Assembly (NCBI GenBank): GCA_013399305.1
Contig: VXAI01000068.1
Coordinates: forward strand, 3,894,500 to 3,958,499
From: Rostratula benghalensis
Taxonomy: Eukaryota > Chordata > Aves > Charadriiformes > Rostratulidae
Direction: 5' to 3'
Length of the DNA: 64,000 nt
Below the pieces are notes generated by a model. The model was not told the origin of the DNA. It searched no databases and saw nothing but the letters and a program-made list of their open reading frames with translations. Made by a program: the position numbers and the translations under genes. Shown piece after piece: positions 12,501 to 22,232 of the stretch (position 1 is the first letter of the stretch; the number at the start of each line of letters is the position of its first letter).

Positions 12501-15500
12501 AATACCAACAATGTTTATTTTTGCTGCAGTTGCAAATTTGGAAACAATATTCTTTTCATTTCAAACAGCAAATAAAAGATTAAAGGTGAGCTTTTTGTGT
12601 GTTGGAGCTTCCTTCCCCATGCAATCTAAAGATGGCATCTGAGCTAATTCTCTATTAGTCTGTATTCCTTAGGAAAATTTCATATAGTGCGCATGGTAAT
12701 GTTTAATTGCATTTGTGTTACAATATTTTAGGACTATATCGTAGGGTGCGACTCTCGTTTCCACCACAGTGTTCTGGAGTAATCAGACAAAGCAAATGGA
12801 GTTATAATAATGTAAATGAGAGCAAACTTTGGGCAAATGCCTGCTATTTCTCATTTACATTAAGACCGTTCGATTGATATAAATCTACCAGCTGCAGTAA
12901 AAAGTAATTTCCATCTCTGGAGTAATCACACATGTTTGACAATGCTATACTCGGGGTGCACACGTCAAAATAGCTAATATTAAGGTCTGAATGGAGTTTT
13001 TCTAGGGATTCTCAAGTAAATACAGATTTTTAAGTCAGATATTTTACAATTATTTTTCTTCTTTGGAAAAGGTATGAGTAGGCAGCTGTCTCTGACATGT
13101 CATACCTGGGCAATAGGTCTCCTAGAGTTCACATTGTTCAGGAATGGCTGAGTTGAGCAGAGCAATTCAAAGTGACCCCTGCAAAAGGTCCATCAAAAGC
13201 AGGCCACACGCCATGCTGTGAGAACTGAGCTCTCTGTTGAAATGCTGAGGTGTTTTAGGCTAAATTATATCTGACCTCTTTTTAGATGCACTGAAAAGGA
13301 AAAAGGGAGCGTGCCCTTGACTGAGAGAGGGGGTATTGCAGTTGGTGTTGTCTTCTCAAAACCAGTTGGATTTTACCCTTTGGTTGTTCTGTCTTTCCTG
13401 TATAAATTTCACCACTGTTGATTAATAGCCTTGATGAGAGAATTAATTATGTGGATAATTGTCTAGATTCAAGAAGATGCATTCATCGTAACTTCCTTTA
13501 GCTGTCAAAAAACTAGGCACCTGGTGAAAGGCCATCATTTAAGCGCTGGTCAGTGGAAAATGGGGGTGTGATTCTCCCCAGACTGAGAGAGGTATCCAGT
13601 ATGGGTGGGAAGAATGACTATTGGGGTTTCTCTCTTCTCTAACTGAAGAGCAGATGTAAATGGGCAATTTAGATAATATGTTCAAGTTCAGATACCTGAA
13701 GTTAGGTGAGATGAGTCCAACACCACTTACCACAAGAAGAAGGAATTAGAAAGCAAATCACGTTTTTCTGGTGCAATAATATCTTCACTGGTAAAATTTG
13801 TTCTTCTACTTTGTCCACGTGTATGACAATTCCTTACTATGCAGATAATTTTTTTACATACTAGGTTCAACAAGTAAAATTCATAATTTTACTTCATGAA
13901 AGTAAAAAATCACCCTTTTTTTCTTGCAGATCACTATTGAAACAGCCCTTCATTGATCCTAAGAGACTGAGTATATTTGGAAAGGTAATGTGCAAAATAG
14001 CAGGATGTATCATCATGATTCTTTAAGAACATGCTATCAGTTCGTAAACAAATACATTTAGGTATTTTCCTAAGACTATTTCAGTTACTAAAAGAGAGAA
14101 AAAACCTGCCGTAACTTACTGAATGTTCTGTATATTCTGAATTTGTATTCAATCAGTTTTATGGTACTGCAGTATTTGTGTTTCAGACTCTGCAGAAGAA
14201 ACTATCTGCTTTCATTAGATTTTAATATGGGCATAGATTTTGAGGAAGTTTATTTCTTACACTTTTGCACTTGTGCTGCAGTTAAACTGACATCGTCCTT
14301 CTAATGCAACTTTTATCTCTGAATGTTTTACTGACCCTTGAAGTTAGCTGAGTTACAGCCCTATGGTGCTGTCAACAACTTCCTTTTTGCGCCATCTGCT
14401 AGAAATCTCACCGTTGCTGTTTTGTCAGCTGGCTTCACCATGTGGCATATCGTTGCCTCTAGCATGAGACAGAACAAGGCAAAGGCTTTAACCTTTAGTA
14501 GCAAACTGAAGAGCATTTTGCTGATGTCTATTGAAAAACAGCAACTAGAAATACCACATAATTGCTGTCTCTTATATGCATTAGCATGTTCAACCTTATC
14601 ATTTTGGTTTGGTTTGGTTTTAATGTGTTTTCTTAAAAATTGAGGTATTTTGTGCCTTTGACCTCAAAGCAACAGCAAACTGTGATTGAGTTCCTAGACA
14701 AACCCCACAATCATCAGCTGTAAGAGCAGTGTGTGTCCCACTATGAAATCCCATAGGTCCCATCCCCGCTCTGCTGGTGACTTGCTGTGTGGCCTGGCGG
14801 AGGAATTTAACCTGTGTGTCTCTGTCTGAATGTGAGATGAGAATATGGATATTTACATCCTGTATGGTAGCATCTTGAGGACTAATTGATAGTTGTCAAA
14901 TGTAGTGAAAATGAAGTCCTATTATTAGCTTTCCACATGAAAGTCATCTTCCTCAAAGATCCGAGATCCTGTCACACTCCTTGAGCTAAAGAAACTGTCA
15001 TGGCAAGGATATCAGTGGCATCAAAACTGGTATTTGGCTCATAGGGCAGCAGGCAGAGATTTTTCATTGAAGATTTGTAAGTAAGGCTGATTCCACCAGA
15101 TGCTCATCTCACACATTTCTATTCAGGTTTTAGAGCCCACTACCAATGTCTGTGAAAATGTAGATGCATATTAGCATCTACACCTCTCTCTATCCTCTTC
15201 CCACAAATGACTGAAAACGTTATTTTTGGAATGAAATCACTAAGCATTCCGAATTGCTCTCATGTTTATGCCGATAGAAATTCTTTTCATTGCCACTTGA
15301 AAATTTCTACTTGTTTTCTGTAGGAGATTCAACAGTGCCTTGTTTTGTAGCAGTGAGGAGATGAGACAGTTACCACAGATCATATGTGCAAACATGGTTT
15401 TACATATCTGCCAAAGGCTACATTTTTTTTTCTTTCACAAAATATTATCAATGCTGGTCTTGAATTTATTTTCTGAAGGAAAGACTGAGGAATGGAAATG

Positions 15501-18500
15501 AGGAAATGTGTGAAAGCACATAGCAAAACCTGGGAAATTAAATAAGCTTCAATGCTTCTTGAAAGTTGGGGAAATTTACCCTTCCAAGTTGACCTCTCAG
15601 AGTTGCTTTCTGCTGTCAAACAAAAATTAATAGAGTTATTTGTATTTCCATCCATTCTGCTTATTTTAGTCAATTAAAAGTCTTTAAAACACATTCCCTT
15701 TCTTCTATGTACAGTGTGATAGAAATAATTATTTTTTTTAAAAGTTCTGTGCATTAAATTTCACTTACTGGATGGAAATAGAATTTACACTGTGCTTGAA
15801 ACTAAAATGACTTTGGGAATGCTTAATGCTGACCCCATAAAGCTGAGCTTGTGTCCACTGTCATGGAGCTGTTTAAGAGGTTTTAGAACTACACAGAAAG
15901 AAAATTCTTGTCACAGTCAGTAATATAAACTAAGCACAAGAGTAACAAGACTGTCCAAAAGGGCAGAGTGTGGAAAATACCTACTCCTGACTGCCAGGCA
16001 ATCTGCCAATGCCACCTTGCTTATCTCTGTGAGGGATACAAGCCCAAGTGATGCGTGATCCGAGGGCCTTTCTGAACTGTTACACAGCGAGTTGTATTTC
16101 CATGTAGTTTGCATTTTTGTCATGAAAGTAGAAAGAGAGCTTGAAAATAAGTTGCAACTCCACAGCCAACCAGTTTCTTGAAAATACAGCAATTAGGTTG
16201 TAACCACAGAAACCCAACCGTTGGGTGAGGCACTGTATATCCTTGCATCCAAACTATTTTCTGCATTGTCATTGTGAAGTGCTTCTGAAAATGTGATCTC
16301 ACTGTGCAGTGTTTTTGTCCTGGAAAGCCTGGCTGGAAGGAAGGGCACAAGCACAAAGGAACAAAATTCCCAGGAGAACCAAACCAAGCTCTTAATGAAT
16401 ACAAGGAATAAATAATAAATAACCTGGCAATAGCTATCCTAGGATTAAAATTGTGCTGTGTAGCTCGTGGGAAAGACACAAACAGAATATTAAACAAAAG
16501 CAAAAGTGGAGAACCCAGAGGCAGAGGAAAGTTGCTATTCTCTTAAACTCTTTGAGTTAGACAAGTTGTTGATGCCCACTCAGAAATTTTTTCTTAGACA
16601 AAATCTACTCCTGCACATGGACAATTCTCAACAGCTCTTGGCCTCCCAGGTTGGAATTTCTATAAGAAAGGAATAACTCAGTTCCTCACTCGACCTTGAA
16701 AATCCAGCTCTTATTCTCTATTTCCTTTAGTGTGTCTGTTCACATTTTCTCTAAGTTGATTCCAAAGAATACTGCTCTTTAGCTTATTTTCCTTAATTTT
16801 AAAGGATTTTCAAATATTCGCGTTCTTCCACAGAAATTATCTAGTCGGTGAACATTTAGGCATGAGGAATGGGGTCAGGGAGGATTCAAAAAAGTCCATG
16901 AGAAAACTGTGTGAGCATTTGATGCACAATATTCTTTTTGGGGTGTTGCTGGTGTTTTACATTTTGCTTTGCCCTGTCACAGGACAATTTCTTCCTGCAG
17001 TGTGTCGTGCCAAACACAAAACAACAAAATACCTGCAAAAAAATCAATATTCCAGCACAGATAAAGGGAAAGCAAAGATGGCAAATAGAGAAATTTGCAG
17101 ACCCCATAATATATGAGAAAATCATTGATCCCAGACTCCACAATTCAGAATTGAATTTTCCGTGGGTCTAGAATGATTATAGGTGTACAGATCATTCCAA
17201 AGAAATCTGTCATCTCAAGTTAAAGCTTTCATGTTTTCATGCAAAGCAAAGCTTTCATGACTCTCTTTTGTGTCACAACTCATCCTCGGAAGGTGTATTT
17301 TAGACTTTGCAGAGGACCTGATGAAGAAATATGTTCCCTTTTTAACACAGCTACCTGATGGGTGCTCTTGTGGCCAGAAAGCACATGCAGAGATTAGCAT
17401 AATATTGAACAGTGTGGCTACATACAGCTTTTATTTCTGCAAAGCAGTACAGAATCAGTAACTCTCTGTGGGATGTTTGACTATCCTGTAGCAGAAACCT
17501 CTTTAATAGCAATAGGATTCAATCTGTGAAGGTTGAGGTGTCAGAGGGAATTCATGCTGCAATGAGTTCACATTTCCCCCGTTCTTGTACTCTCTGTCCT
17601 GTCAGCAAAATGCTCAGTGTATCCTGGTATTTAGCAAATATCTACAATAAAACTGAGTACAAATCTTCCCATCTAGGCTGTGTTCCAAAAGGTGTATCCT
17701 GGGGGTTTTGACTTGTTTTGTTTTGTTTTTCCTCTATAATTTTCAAATCATTAACTCTTTATAGGCTAGTCTGCCACGATGGAATTACAGAGCTTAAACT
17801 GAAATATTTTTATTATTAATTGCATGTTTGAAGGTCATGACCAAGCCATGTGAGATCTTTACTCACTCTTAACTGTAGGTTTGCATTTCCTTTAGAAGCA
17901 ATTCTTGCAGATATAAATACATACTGCAAAATGAAACCCTCAGATTAACACAATGGCCTTTACCTTTACTGTTCCTAAGAAGAAACGGATAAACAAAAGT
18001 CTCGGTATCTTTTCCATTGTTAGGGATATGGTGGCTACATTACATCAATGATCCTGAAATCCAGTGAACGGCTCTTCAAGTGTGGAGCAGTGGTGGCACC
18101 AATTACGGATATGAAGTTGTACGGTGAGTATTCCCTGCCCTACACCTGTGTGGTAAGCCAATTCAAAATTCTTTTATTCACGGAGTTACTATTAATTTTA
18201 ACTAAGGACAGACAATGTATCAATATCGGATAAAATTCACCTCACTGTCTCATCCTCTCCTTTAAATGAAAGGGCAGCTAACACTGGGACAGTGTTGCAA
18301 AACACGCAACAGATACGTTATTATTTTAGCAAAGGAGTTGTGTTTCCCACTTCCCACTGAAATTCAGTCCAGATACCCCATTTCCTAAGAATCCTTTAGG
18401 CCTGGACACATTCCTGTGTGACCTGATCTGGGTGTTCCTGCTCTGGCAGGAATTCCTGCCATCGAGTCCAGAATTGGACTCGAGGATCTTTCAAGGTCCC

Positions 18501-21500
18501 TTCCAATCCGTGATATTCTGTGATTCTGGGATTCTGTATCAGCCTGAATCAAGACTTCTAGTAGGAATGACTTTTTTAAGGTTAGTAGTGTTACAGTATC
18601 AACGATGTCATCATTCAGTCACAGGATATTTGGTTCCTTATGTGAAGTATTTGGCACAGGCTATGGACTGTGGACTGGGATGCTCAGGAAATCAGACCAC
18701 GTTACTTTAATGATCTCCAGGCGTTCTGAGGAGTTTTTTCAACAATTTAAAAATTATTTTAAATGGTACATTCTGGTCATAAGGGAATATCTCATTATTG
18801 ACTTAATGGGTTAAATAGCTTCTCCTGACTGAATCCTGGTGAATTTATAATAGAAGTAATTTTGATGAATACACGAGTTTTTGTTTTTTCCTTTCACAGC
18901 ATCAGCTTTTGCAGAAAAATACCTTGGTATTCCATCAAAAGAGGAAAATACCTATCAGGTAAGCTTGCATAAACAAGTTAACTTAAAATGACAGTTTTAC
19001 CCTTCAAATGCAATTCAGTTACACCTTTCTGTGTGTTTGTTTGCTAGGCATCCAGCTTATTACACAATCTTCATGGTTTAAAAGAAGCAAATTTCCTAAT
19101 AGTTCACGGGACAGCTGATAGTAAGTATTTGCAGATCCAATTATATTTGCCGTCAGAGTTTTTAACAGGCAGGCATTCAGAGACAGATCAGGCACACACC
19201 TAGCAAGTCCATGTTTAGTTTCATTATCCCTTCAACAGGATTTTTTATTTTAAGTCAATTGTCACTTCTAACTCTAAAATGATAGCGCTTTTCATTGCTG
19301 AATATTTGTACCCTTTAGGTGCTGTATGTTCTAATTTGCTTAAATCTTGTGGACTGCTGTCTCGCTAGTGAAAGGTATTATATAAATTGTTAATAGAACA
19401 ACATGCATTTTTAATGGTATTTTAAATTCATAGAGATTCTGCAATTGATGAAAGAATTGTCTGTAGAGTTGGTGAACTTCCCCCAAATGGGAAGTTAAAC
19501 TTTTCAGCTAATTAATTAATAGCTAGTGCCAAAGCTGGAGCTGTGGGGAACCCTTGAACAGCATCAATACTTTTAGCAGCACTGAGCAGCATTCAGCAGA
19601 GAGTGAGTAAAACAGAGTAAGTTTTTGTACTTTAAATGGAATAATAAGATGTGTCAATCAAGAGATAATTTGTAATTACAGATTTAAATTTAACTGTGGT
19701 ATACTTTTCTGAACTTTCTTAACCGATTCTTAACCGATGTAGGTCTGAAGAACGAGTTATGATGCAGGCTCAGATTTCAGTGCTGCAATAAGCTCCTCTG
19801 TAGAGATTCACACACATACTTTTTCCCTGGTGTTTTCCTGATGTACAAGGCTTCTTAATCCTCAGTCTGGAGGGATAAATACCTCGCCCTGACGTGGGCT
19901 AAGATGAGAATGCCCACAGGCACAGTTGGCACAGGGAGGATGGCACCCATCTGCCTGTCACCCCTTGTCAAACCCATGTTATGGATCCCAAGTGCCATCA
20001 GAGAGATGCAAACACTGTCCAGTGTTTCTTGCCAGAGCAGGGAGAGAGGAGATATACTGGGTGACTGAGCAGGCATGAGGGTCTCAGGCTTTGCTGATTG
20101 CAAAAGGCAGCAGCAATTTCTACCCCTCTGAACTCGACACTAGAGGGAATTGGGATTCTGAGAGATGTCTGAGCAACAGAGTGTGTTCAAGACTAGGACT
20201 CTGATTGCCTGCTGCCCTCATTTAATATCACATCTACTGACAACACCCAGCCCAATTTACAGTGTAAACTCTGCAGGGTTAGGTTAGGACATGGTAATAA
20301 AGTTGCCTGGTTTTACCACACAGAGATTAAGTTACCGATATGTTGCAGCAAGTCCATTAACTAAAGAAGCATGGGCTGTAATAACCTGTGCAAGCAGCAG
20401 GAAATCCAATGGGCTTTCCTTTAACACAATTATAAACTGTCACGATGTTAAAACAGGATGGTTTTAGACACATCTGAGCTATCGCAGTGCGTGTAAATGA
20501 AAGGTAGAGAGAGGAGTCCTCACAGAGTGCCAGGAAAGCATGGCTTCCCTTGGGTCTTCCAGCTTCTTCGCCAAAACCTCCTCTGGTACAGCCTGCATCG
20601 CTCTTACTGGTGGGGCCGTGCACTTCTGGCCAGAAAGATAGCCATCTAATACTTGGTGACTGCAGAGATTTGAAACATTTTCAGCCCAAGCTGTTCAACA
20701 GATACACATTTCATATCAGCGTAGCTTTTTCTAACAATATCCAAATGTTGTTGTCTTGCAGCTAAAGTCCACTTCCAGCATTCAGCAGAATTAATTAAAC
20801 ATCTAATTAAAGCTGGAGTTAATTACACTATGCAGGTATGTGCAGCTGTGACATTTCCTGTAAACATAGATCACCATTTAACCTCATATTGCTATTTCTT
20901 GACCTTCCCTACCACAATGCACCCATTTTACCTCAACTGGGACTACGTTTAATGACATTTTCCTTAGTGTTACTATGGACTTCAAGTACCATATCTTCTT
21001 GTTCTTCTGGTCTGTCTCTCATCTTTCTTCTTTCCACCCATGCTTTAGAGCACTCTTTGTAATGTGGAGCTATCCCTGGTTTAGTCACTTTTTACCTTAA
21101 AAGGTATTGGGTCACAAGCAACTAATTTCCTCTTGTTTCAATGTATATATTTATTAAGATGCAGCTACAAGGCAAGTGCTCTGTTCACCTTAGGCTGACC
21201 TGTAGTTTCCACTGGAACATGTGAGCTCACGTCAGGGAGGAGGTGGTAACAAGGAGGTTTGCATCACTAATGAATGGAAAATGACTTTATGGGTGAAATC
21301 TGAGTGGGGCAGGATTGGTTCCTGCTGTCCCTGTGATTTCAGCTGAGGTGACCTGAAGGCCTACAGTGAAAGGGAGAAGCAGGGAATGACAGAGGTCTCT
21401 CGGAAGAGCCTTGTTGAACTGGTCTCATGCAACCTTGTGATAACCTGAGTTTGAGGAAGCAGCTGAAGCTCTTGTCCTAAATTTTGTGGCCTGGATTTCC

Positions 21501-22169
21501 TCATTCAGCCTGTAATATTTTTTTTTTTCAGCTTGGGAGAAATTTCCAGTGGAATTTTAATTAAGAGAGAAAATTGCCCACATCCACCCCAGGAGAGAGA
21601 GACAATGGGCTTTAGATAAGATAGGAAGATAGTTAAAAATACAAAAATAAAAAGTTTTTTCACTGGACACTTAGAAATTGGGATATTGAGAAGTTCCTAC
21701 AAGCATGTGGTAATTAATCCTCATTGACGTTAATGGGATTTGGATGTCTAGACACTACTGAAAATGTAAATTGTTGTAAGCACAATGAGTGAGAATATAA
21801 TCTTTTTCACTTCTACGGATCCCACTGCAATGGTTCTTTGATGTAAGTTCAAATTCCAAGAGAATGAGTTTTACTTTGAGTTTTATTAGCTTTTCTTGGT
21901 GCCATAAAACTAATGTTATCATCCTGTTATCATCTAAAACATTTTGAAGATAGGAGAAAGAAAATTAGAGCCCTAAATATTTGAAAAGCCTTTAAAAAAC
22001 TATTTACTTTTTTCCCTTTCTCCTCTGCTAGATCTACCCGGATGAAGGTCATAACATTGCTTCTGAGAAAAGCAAATATCACCTTTACAGCACAATCCTT
22101 GGGTTTTTTAGTGCTTGTTTAAAGGAGGAGACACCAATTTTACCACAGGAACCTGAAGAGGATGAATAA
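487..22169 (+). CDS. DPP10: DPP10 (inactive dipeptidyl peptidase 10), 3' ten coding exons
   Basis: Joined coding exons: 487-534, 2560-2658, 2767-2836, 12207-12401, 13930-13984, 18024-18123, 18900-18958, 19048-19120, 20762-20835, 22032-22169. They splice in frame with GT-AG junctions and give about 303 residues with no internal stop. I recognise DPP10 from segments such as LPLQLSLPKDF, GRGSGFQGLKILQE, VVAPITDMKLYASAF, VHFQHSAELIKHLIKAG and the terminal LPQEPEEDE; the paralogue DPP6 has a different tail. In the family, DPP10 is a type II membrane glycoprotein of neurons that joins Kv4 channels and changes their trafficking and gating. Here the hydrolase nucleophile elbow is GKGYGGY (fragment residues 155-161), so Gly157 replaces the catalytic Ser of DPP4 (GWSYGGY). 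Asp233 (HGTAD) and His265 (DEGH) align with the other two triad residues. One N-glycosylation sequon, NYT, lies at about residue 254. The N-terminal cytoplasmic tail, membrane anchor and most of the propeller lie upstream of the window; the full human protein is about 796 residues. Confidence 0.97.
535..2559 (+). other. DPP10 intron, about 2.0 kb
   Basis: Begins GTGAGT and ends in a T/C-rich tract plus CTACAG. It contains a minus-strand open frame of 171 codons (1049-1564) that I do not recognise. No repeat family is identified. Confidence 0.85.
2560..2658 (+). CDS. DPP10: DPP10 coding exon
   Basis: A 99-bp exon, acceptor TTTCTACAG and donor ACG|GTAAAT. It reads FYILENNAVLKEAVFKKK and continues to MLHIEDY, matching the blade leading from the beta-propeller to the hydrolase domain. 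The split Asn and Glu codons at its two ends join correctly with the neighbouring exons. A run of eight A bases (AAAAAAAA) inside the Lys-rich part is read through in frame. Confidence 0.95.
2767..2836 (+). CDS. DPP10: DPP10 coding exon
   Basis: A 70-bp exon, acceptor CTTAAAAG and donor AT|GTAAGT. It encodes LPLQLSLPKDFTDRNQYGLL plus LI. This is the start of the alpha/beta-hydrolase core. It lies only 108 bp after the preceding exon. The split codon at its 3' end becomes Ile after joining with the next exon; human has Met there, from memory. Confidence 0.95.
2837..12206 (+). other. DPP10 intron, about 9.4 kb
   Basis: Largest intron in the window, GTAAGT to TTTGCAG. Contains a purine-rich GGAA microsatellite (about 5558-5625), short T runs (about 4116 and 4821) and AT-rich patches (10390-10430). 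No exon with family homology is visible inside. The last 350 bp before the exon hold mixed-composition sequence, including a CCGCGG site, that may be conserved. Confidence 0.85.
5558..5625. repeat. GGAA-type purine microsatellite
   Basis: A purine-only tract with about seven GGAA units (5574-5602), flanked by GAGGGAGG and AAAAGGAGGGAAGG variants. Confidence 0.9.
12207..12401 (+). CDS. DPP10: DPP10 coding exon with tandem splice donor
   Basis: A 195-bp exon, acceptor TTTGCAG. It encodes DEAPGSQLVTDKF, DNVIVARFDGRGSGFQG and GSVEVKDQVAAVE, the highly conserved hydrolase segment before the nucleophile elbow. The 3' end needs care. The sequence is GTAGA|GTACGTATGT. Only the first GT (12402) keeps frame with the next exon, giving ...AAVESLLKQPF, which matches the family length. 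The stronger-looking GTATGT four bases on would shift the frame. Confidence 0.93.
12402..13929 (+). other. DPP10 intron, about 1.5 kb
   Basis: GTACGT to TTGCAG. Contains a perfect 14-bp inverted repeat at 12808-12862. No gene or repeat family recognised. Confidence 0.85.
13930..13984 (+). CDS. DPP10: DPP10 coding exon
   Basis: A 55-bp exon, acceptor TTTTTTCTTGCAG and donor AAG|GTAATG. Its first base completes a Glu codon; the frame reads SLLKQPFIDPKRLSIFGK. The last residues (GK) are the first half of the nucleophile elbow, which is therefore split across an intron immediately before the residue that would be the catalytic Ser. Confidence 0.95.
13985..18023 (+). other. DPP10 intron, about 4.0 kb
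   Basis: GTAATG to TTGTTAG. The small open frames on both strands lack any recognisable domain and look like chance. No repeat family recognised. Confidence 0.8.
18024..18123 (+). CDS. DPP10: DPP10 coding exon carrying the vestigial nucleophile elbow
   Basis: A 100-bp exon, acceptor CCATTGTTAG and donor G|GTGAGT. It begins GYGGYITSMILKS and continues LFKCGAVVAPITDMKLY. The first Gly sits where active S9B peptidases have Ser, so this exon carries the change that makes DPP10 catalytically dead. The final base joins the next exon to form Ala. Confidence 0.96.
18124..18899 (+). other. DPP10 intron with a CR1 fragment
   Basis: A 776-bp intron, GTGAGT to TTTCACAG, carrying a CR1 3' end at 18400-18537. 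Confidence 0.9.
18400..18537 (+). repeat. CR1 LINE 3' end
   Basis: Matches the CR1 tail: CCTGGACACATTCCTGTGTG, then GTTCCTGCTCTGGCAGG, AAGGTCCCTTCCAAT and a terminal TTCTGTGATTCTG repeat. It is a 5'-truncated insertion of about 138 bp, in the sense orientation inside a DPP10 intron. Confidence 0.85.
18900..18958 (+). CDS. DPP10: DPP10 coding exon
   Basis: A 59-bp exon, acceptor TTTCACAG and donor CAG|GTAAGC. It encodes (A)SAFAEKYLGIPSKEENTYQ, part of the hydrolase domain between the nucleophile elbow and the Asp loop. It is followed by an 89-bp intron. Confidence 0.96.
19048..19120 (+). CDS. DPP10: DPP10 coding exon with triad Asp
   Basis: A 73-bp exon, acceptor TTTGCTAG and donor ATA|GTAAGT. 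It encodes ASSLLHNLHGLKEANFLIVH followed by GTAD. The Asp of GTAD aligns with DPP4 Asp708, so this triad residue is kept although the enzyme lacks its Ser. Confidence 0.96.
19121..20761 (+). other. DPP10 intron, about 1.6 kb
   Basis: GTAAGT to TCTTGCAG. No recognised repeat or gene. Nested AATTAATTAAT at about 19510-19520 is a homeodomain-type AT motif but proves nothing alone. Confidence 0.8.
20762..20835 (+). CDS. DPP10: DPP10 coding exon
   Basis: A 74-bp exon, acceptor TTGTCTTGCAG and donor CAG|GTATGT. It encodes KVHFQHSAELIKHLIKAG followed by VNYTMQ. The helix region matches the DPP family dimer/hydrolase segment, and NYT is a potential N-glycosylation sequon in the extracellular part of the protein. 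Confidence 0.96.
20836..22031 (+). other. DPP10 intron, about 1.2 kb
   Basis: GTATGT to CTGCTAG. No recognised repeat or gene. Confidence 0.85.
22032..22169 (+). CDS. DPP10: DPP10 last coding exon and stop codon
   Basis: A coding segment of 138 bp to TAA at 22167-22169, acceptor TCCTCTGCTAG. It encodes IYPDEGHNIASEKSKYHLYS, a helix with ILGFFSACLKEE, and the tail ILPQEPEEDE. The His of DEGH aligns with the catalytic His of DPP4 (His740). HNIASEKS is one residue longer than the human DPP10 sequence as I remember it (HNVSEKS), but has the same spacing as DPP4 (HGIAS). Confidence 0.97.
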   Translation: MYPDEGHNIASEKSKYHLYSTILGFFSACLKEETPILPQEPEEDE

Positions 22170-22214
22170 GGAAGCCTATTTGTGTAGTACTGAAGGGGAC
22201 TTACTTTGCGGCTC

Positions 22215-22232
22215 AATAAAACCTTAAATAAA
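22215..22232 (+). terminator. Proximal poly(A) signal pair
   Basis: Two AATAAA hexamers (22215-22220 and 22227-22232) lie 46-63 bp after the stop codon; a third is at 22320-22325. Use of these would give a very short 3' UTR. Nothing in the sequence shows which signal is preferred. Confidence 0.5.

Noticed and set aside
18432..18710. Open frame of 92 codons in the 776-bp DPP10 intron
   Set aside because: Its first third is CR1 3'-end sequence; the rest is intronic.
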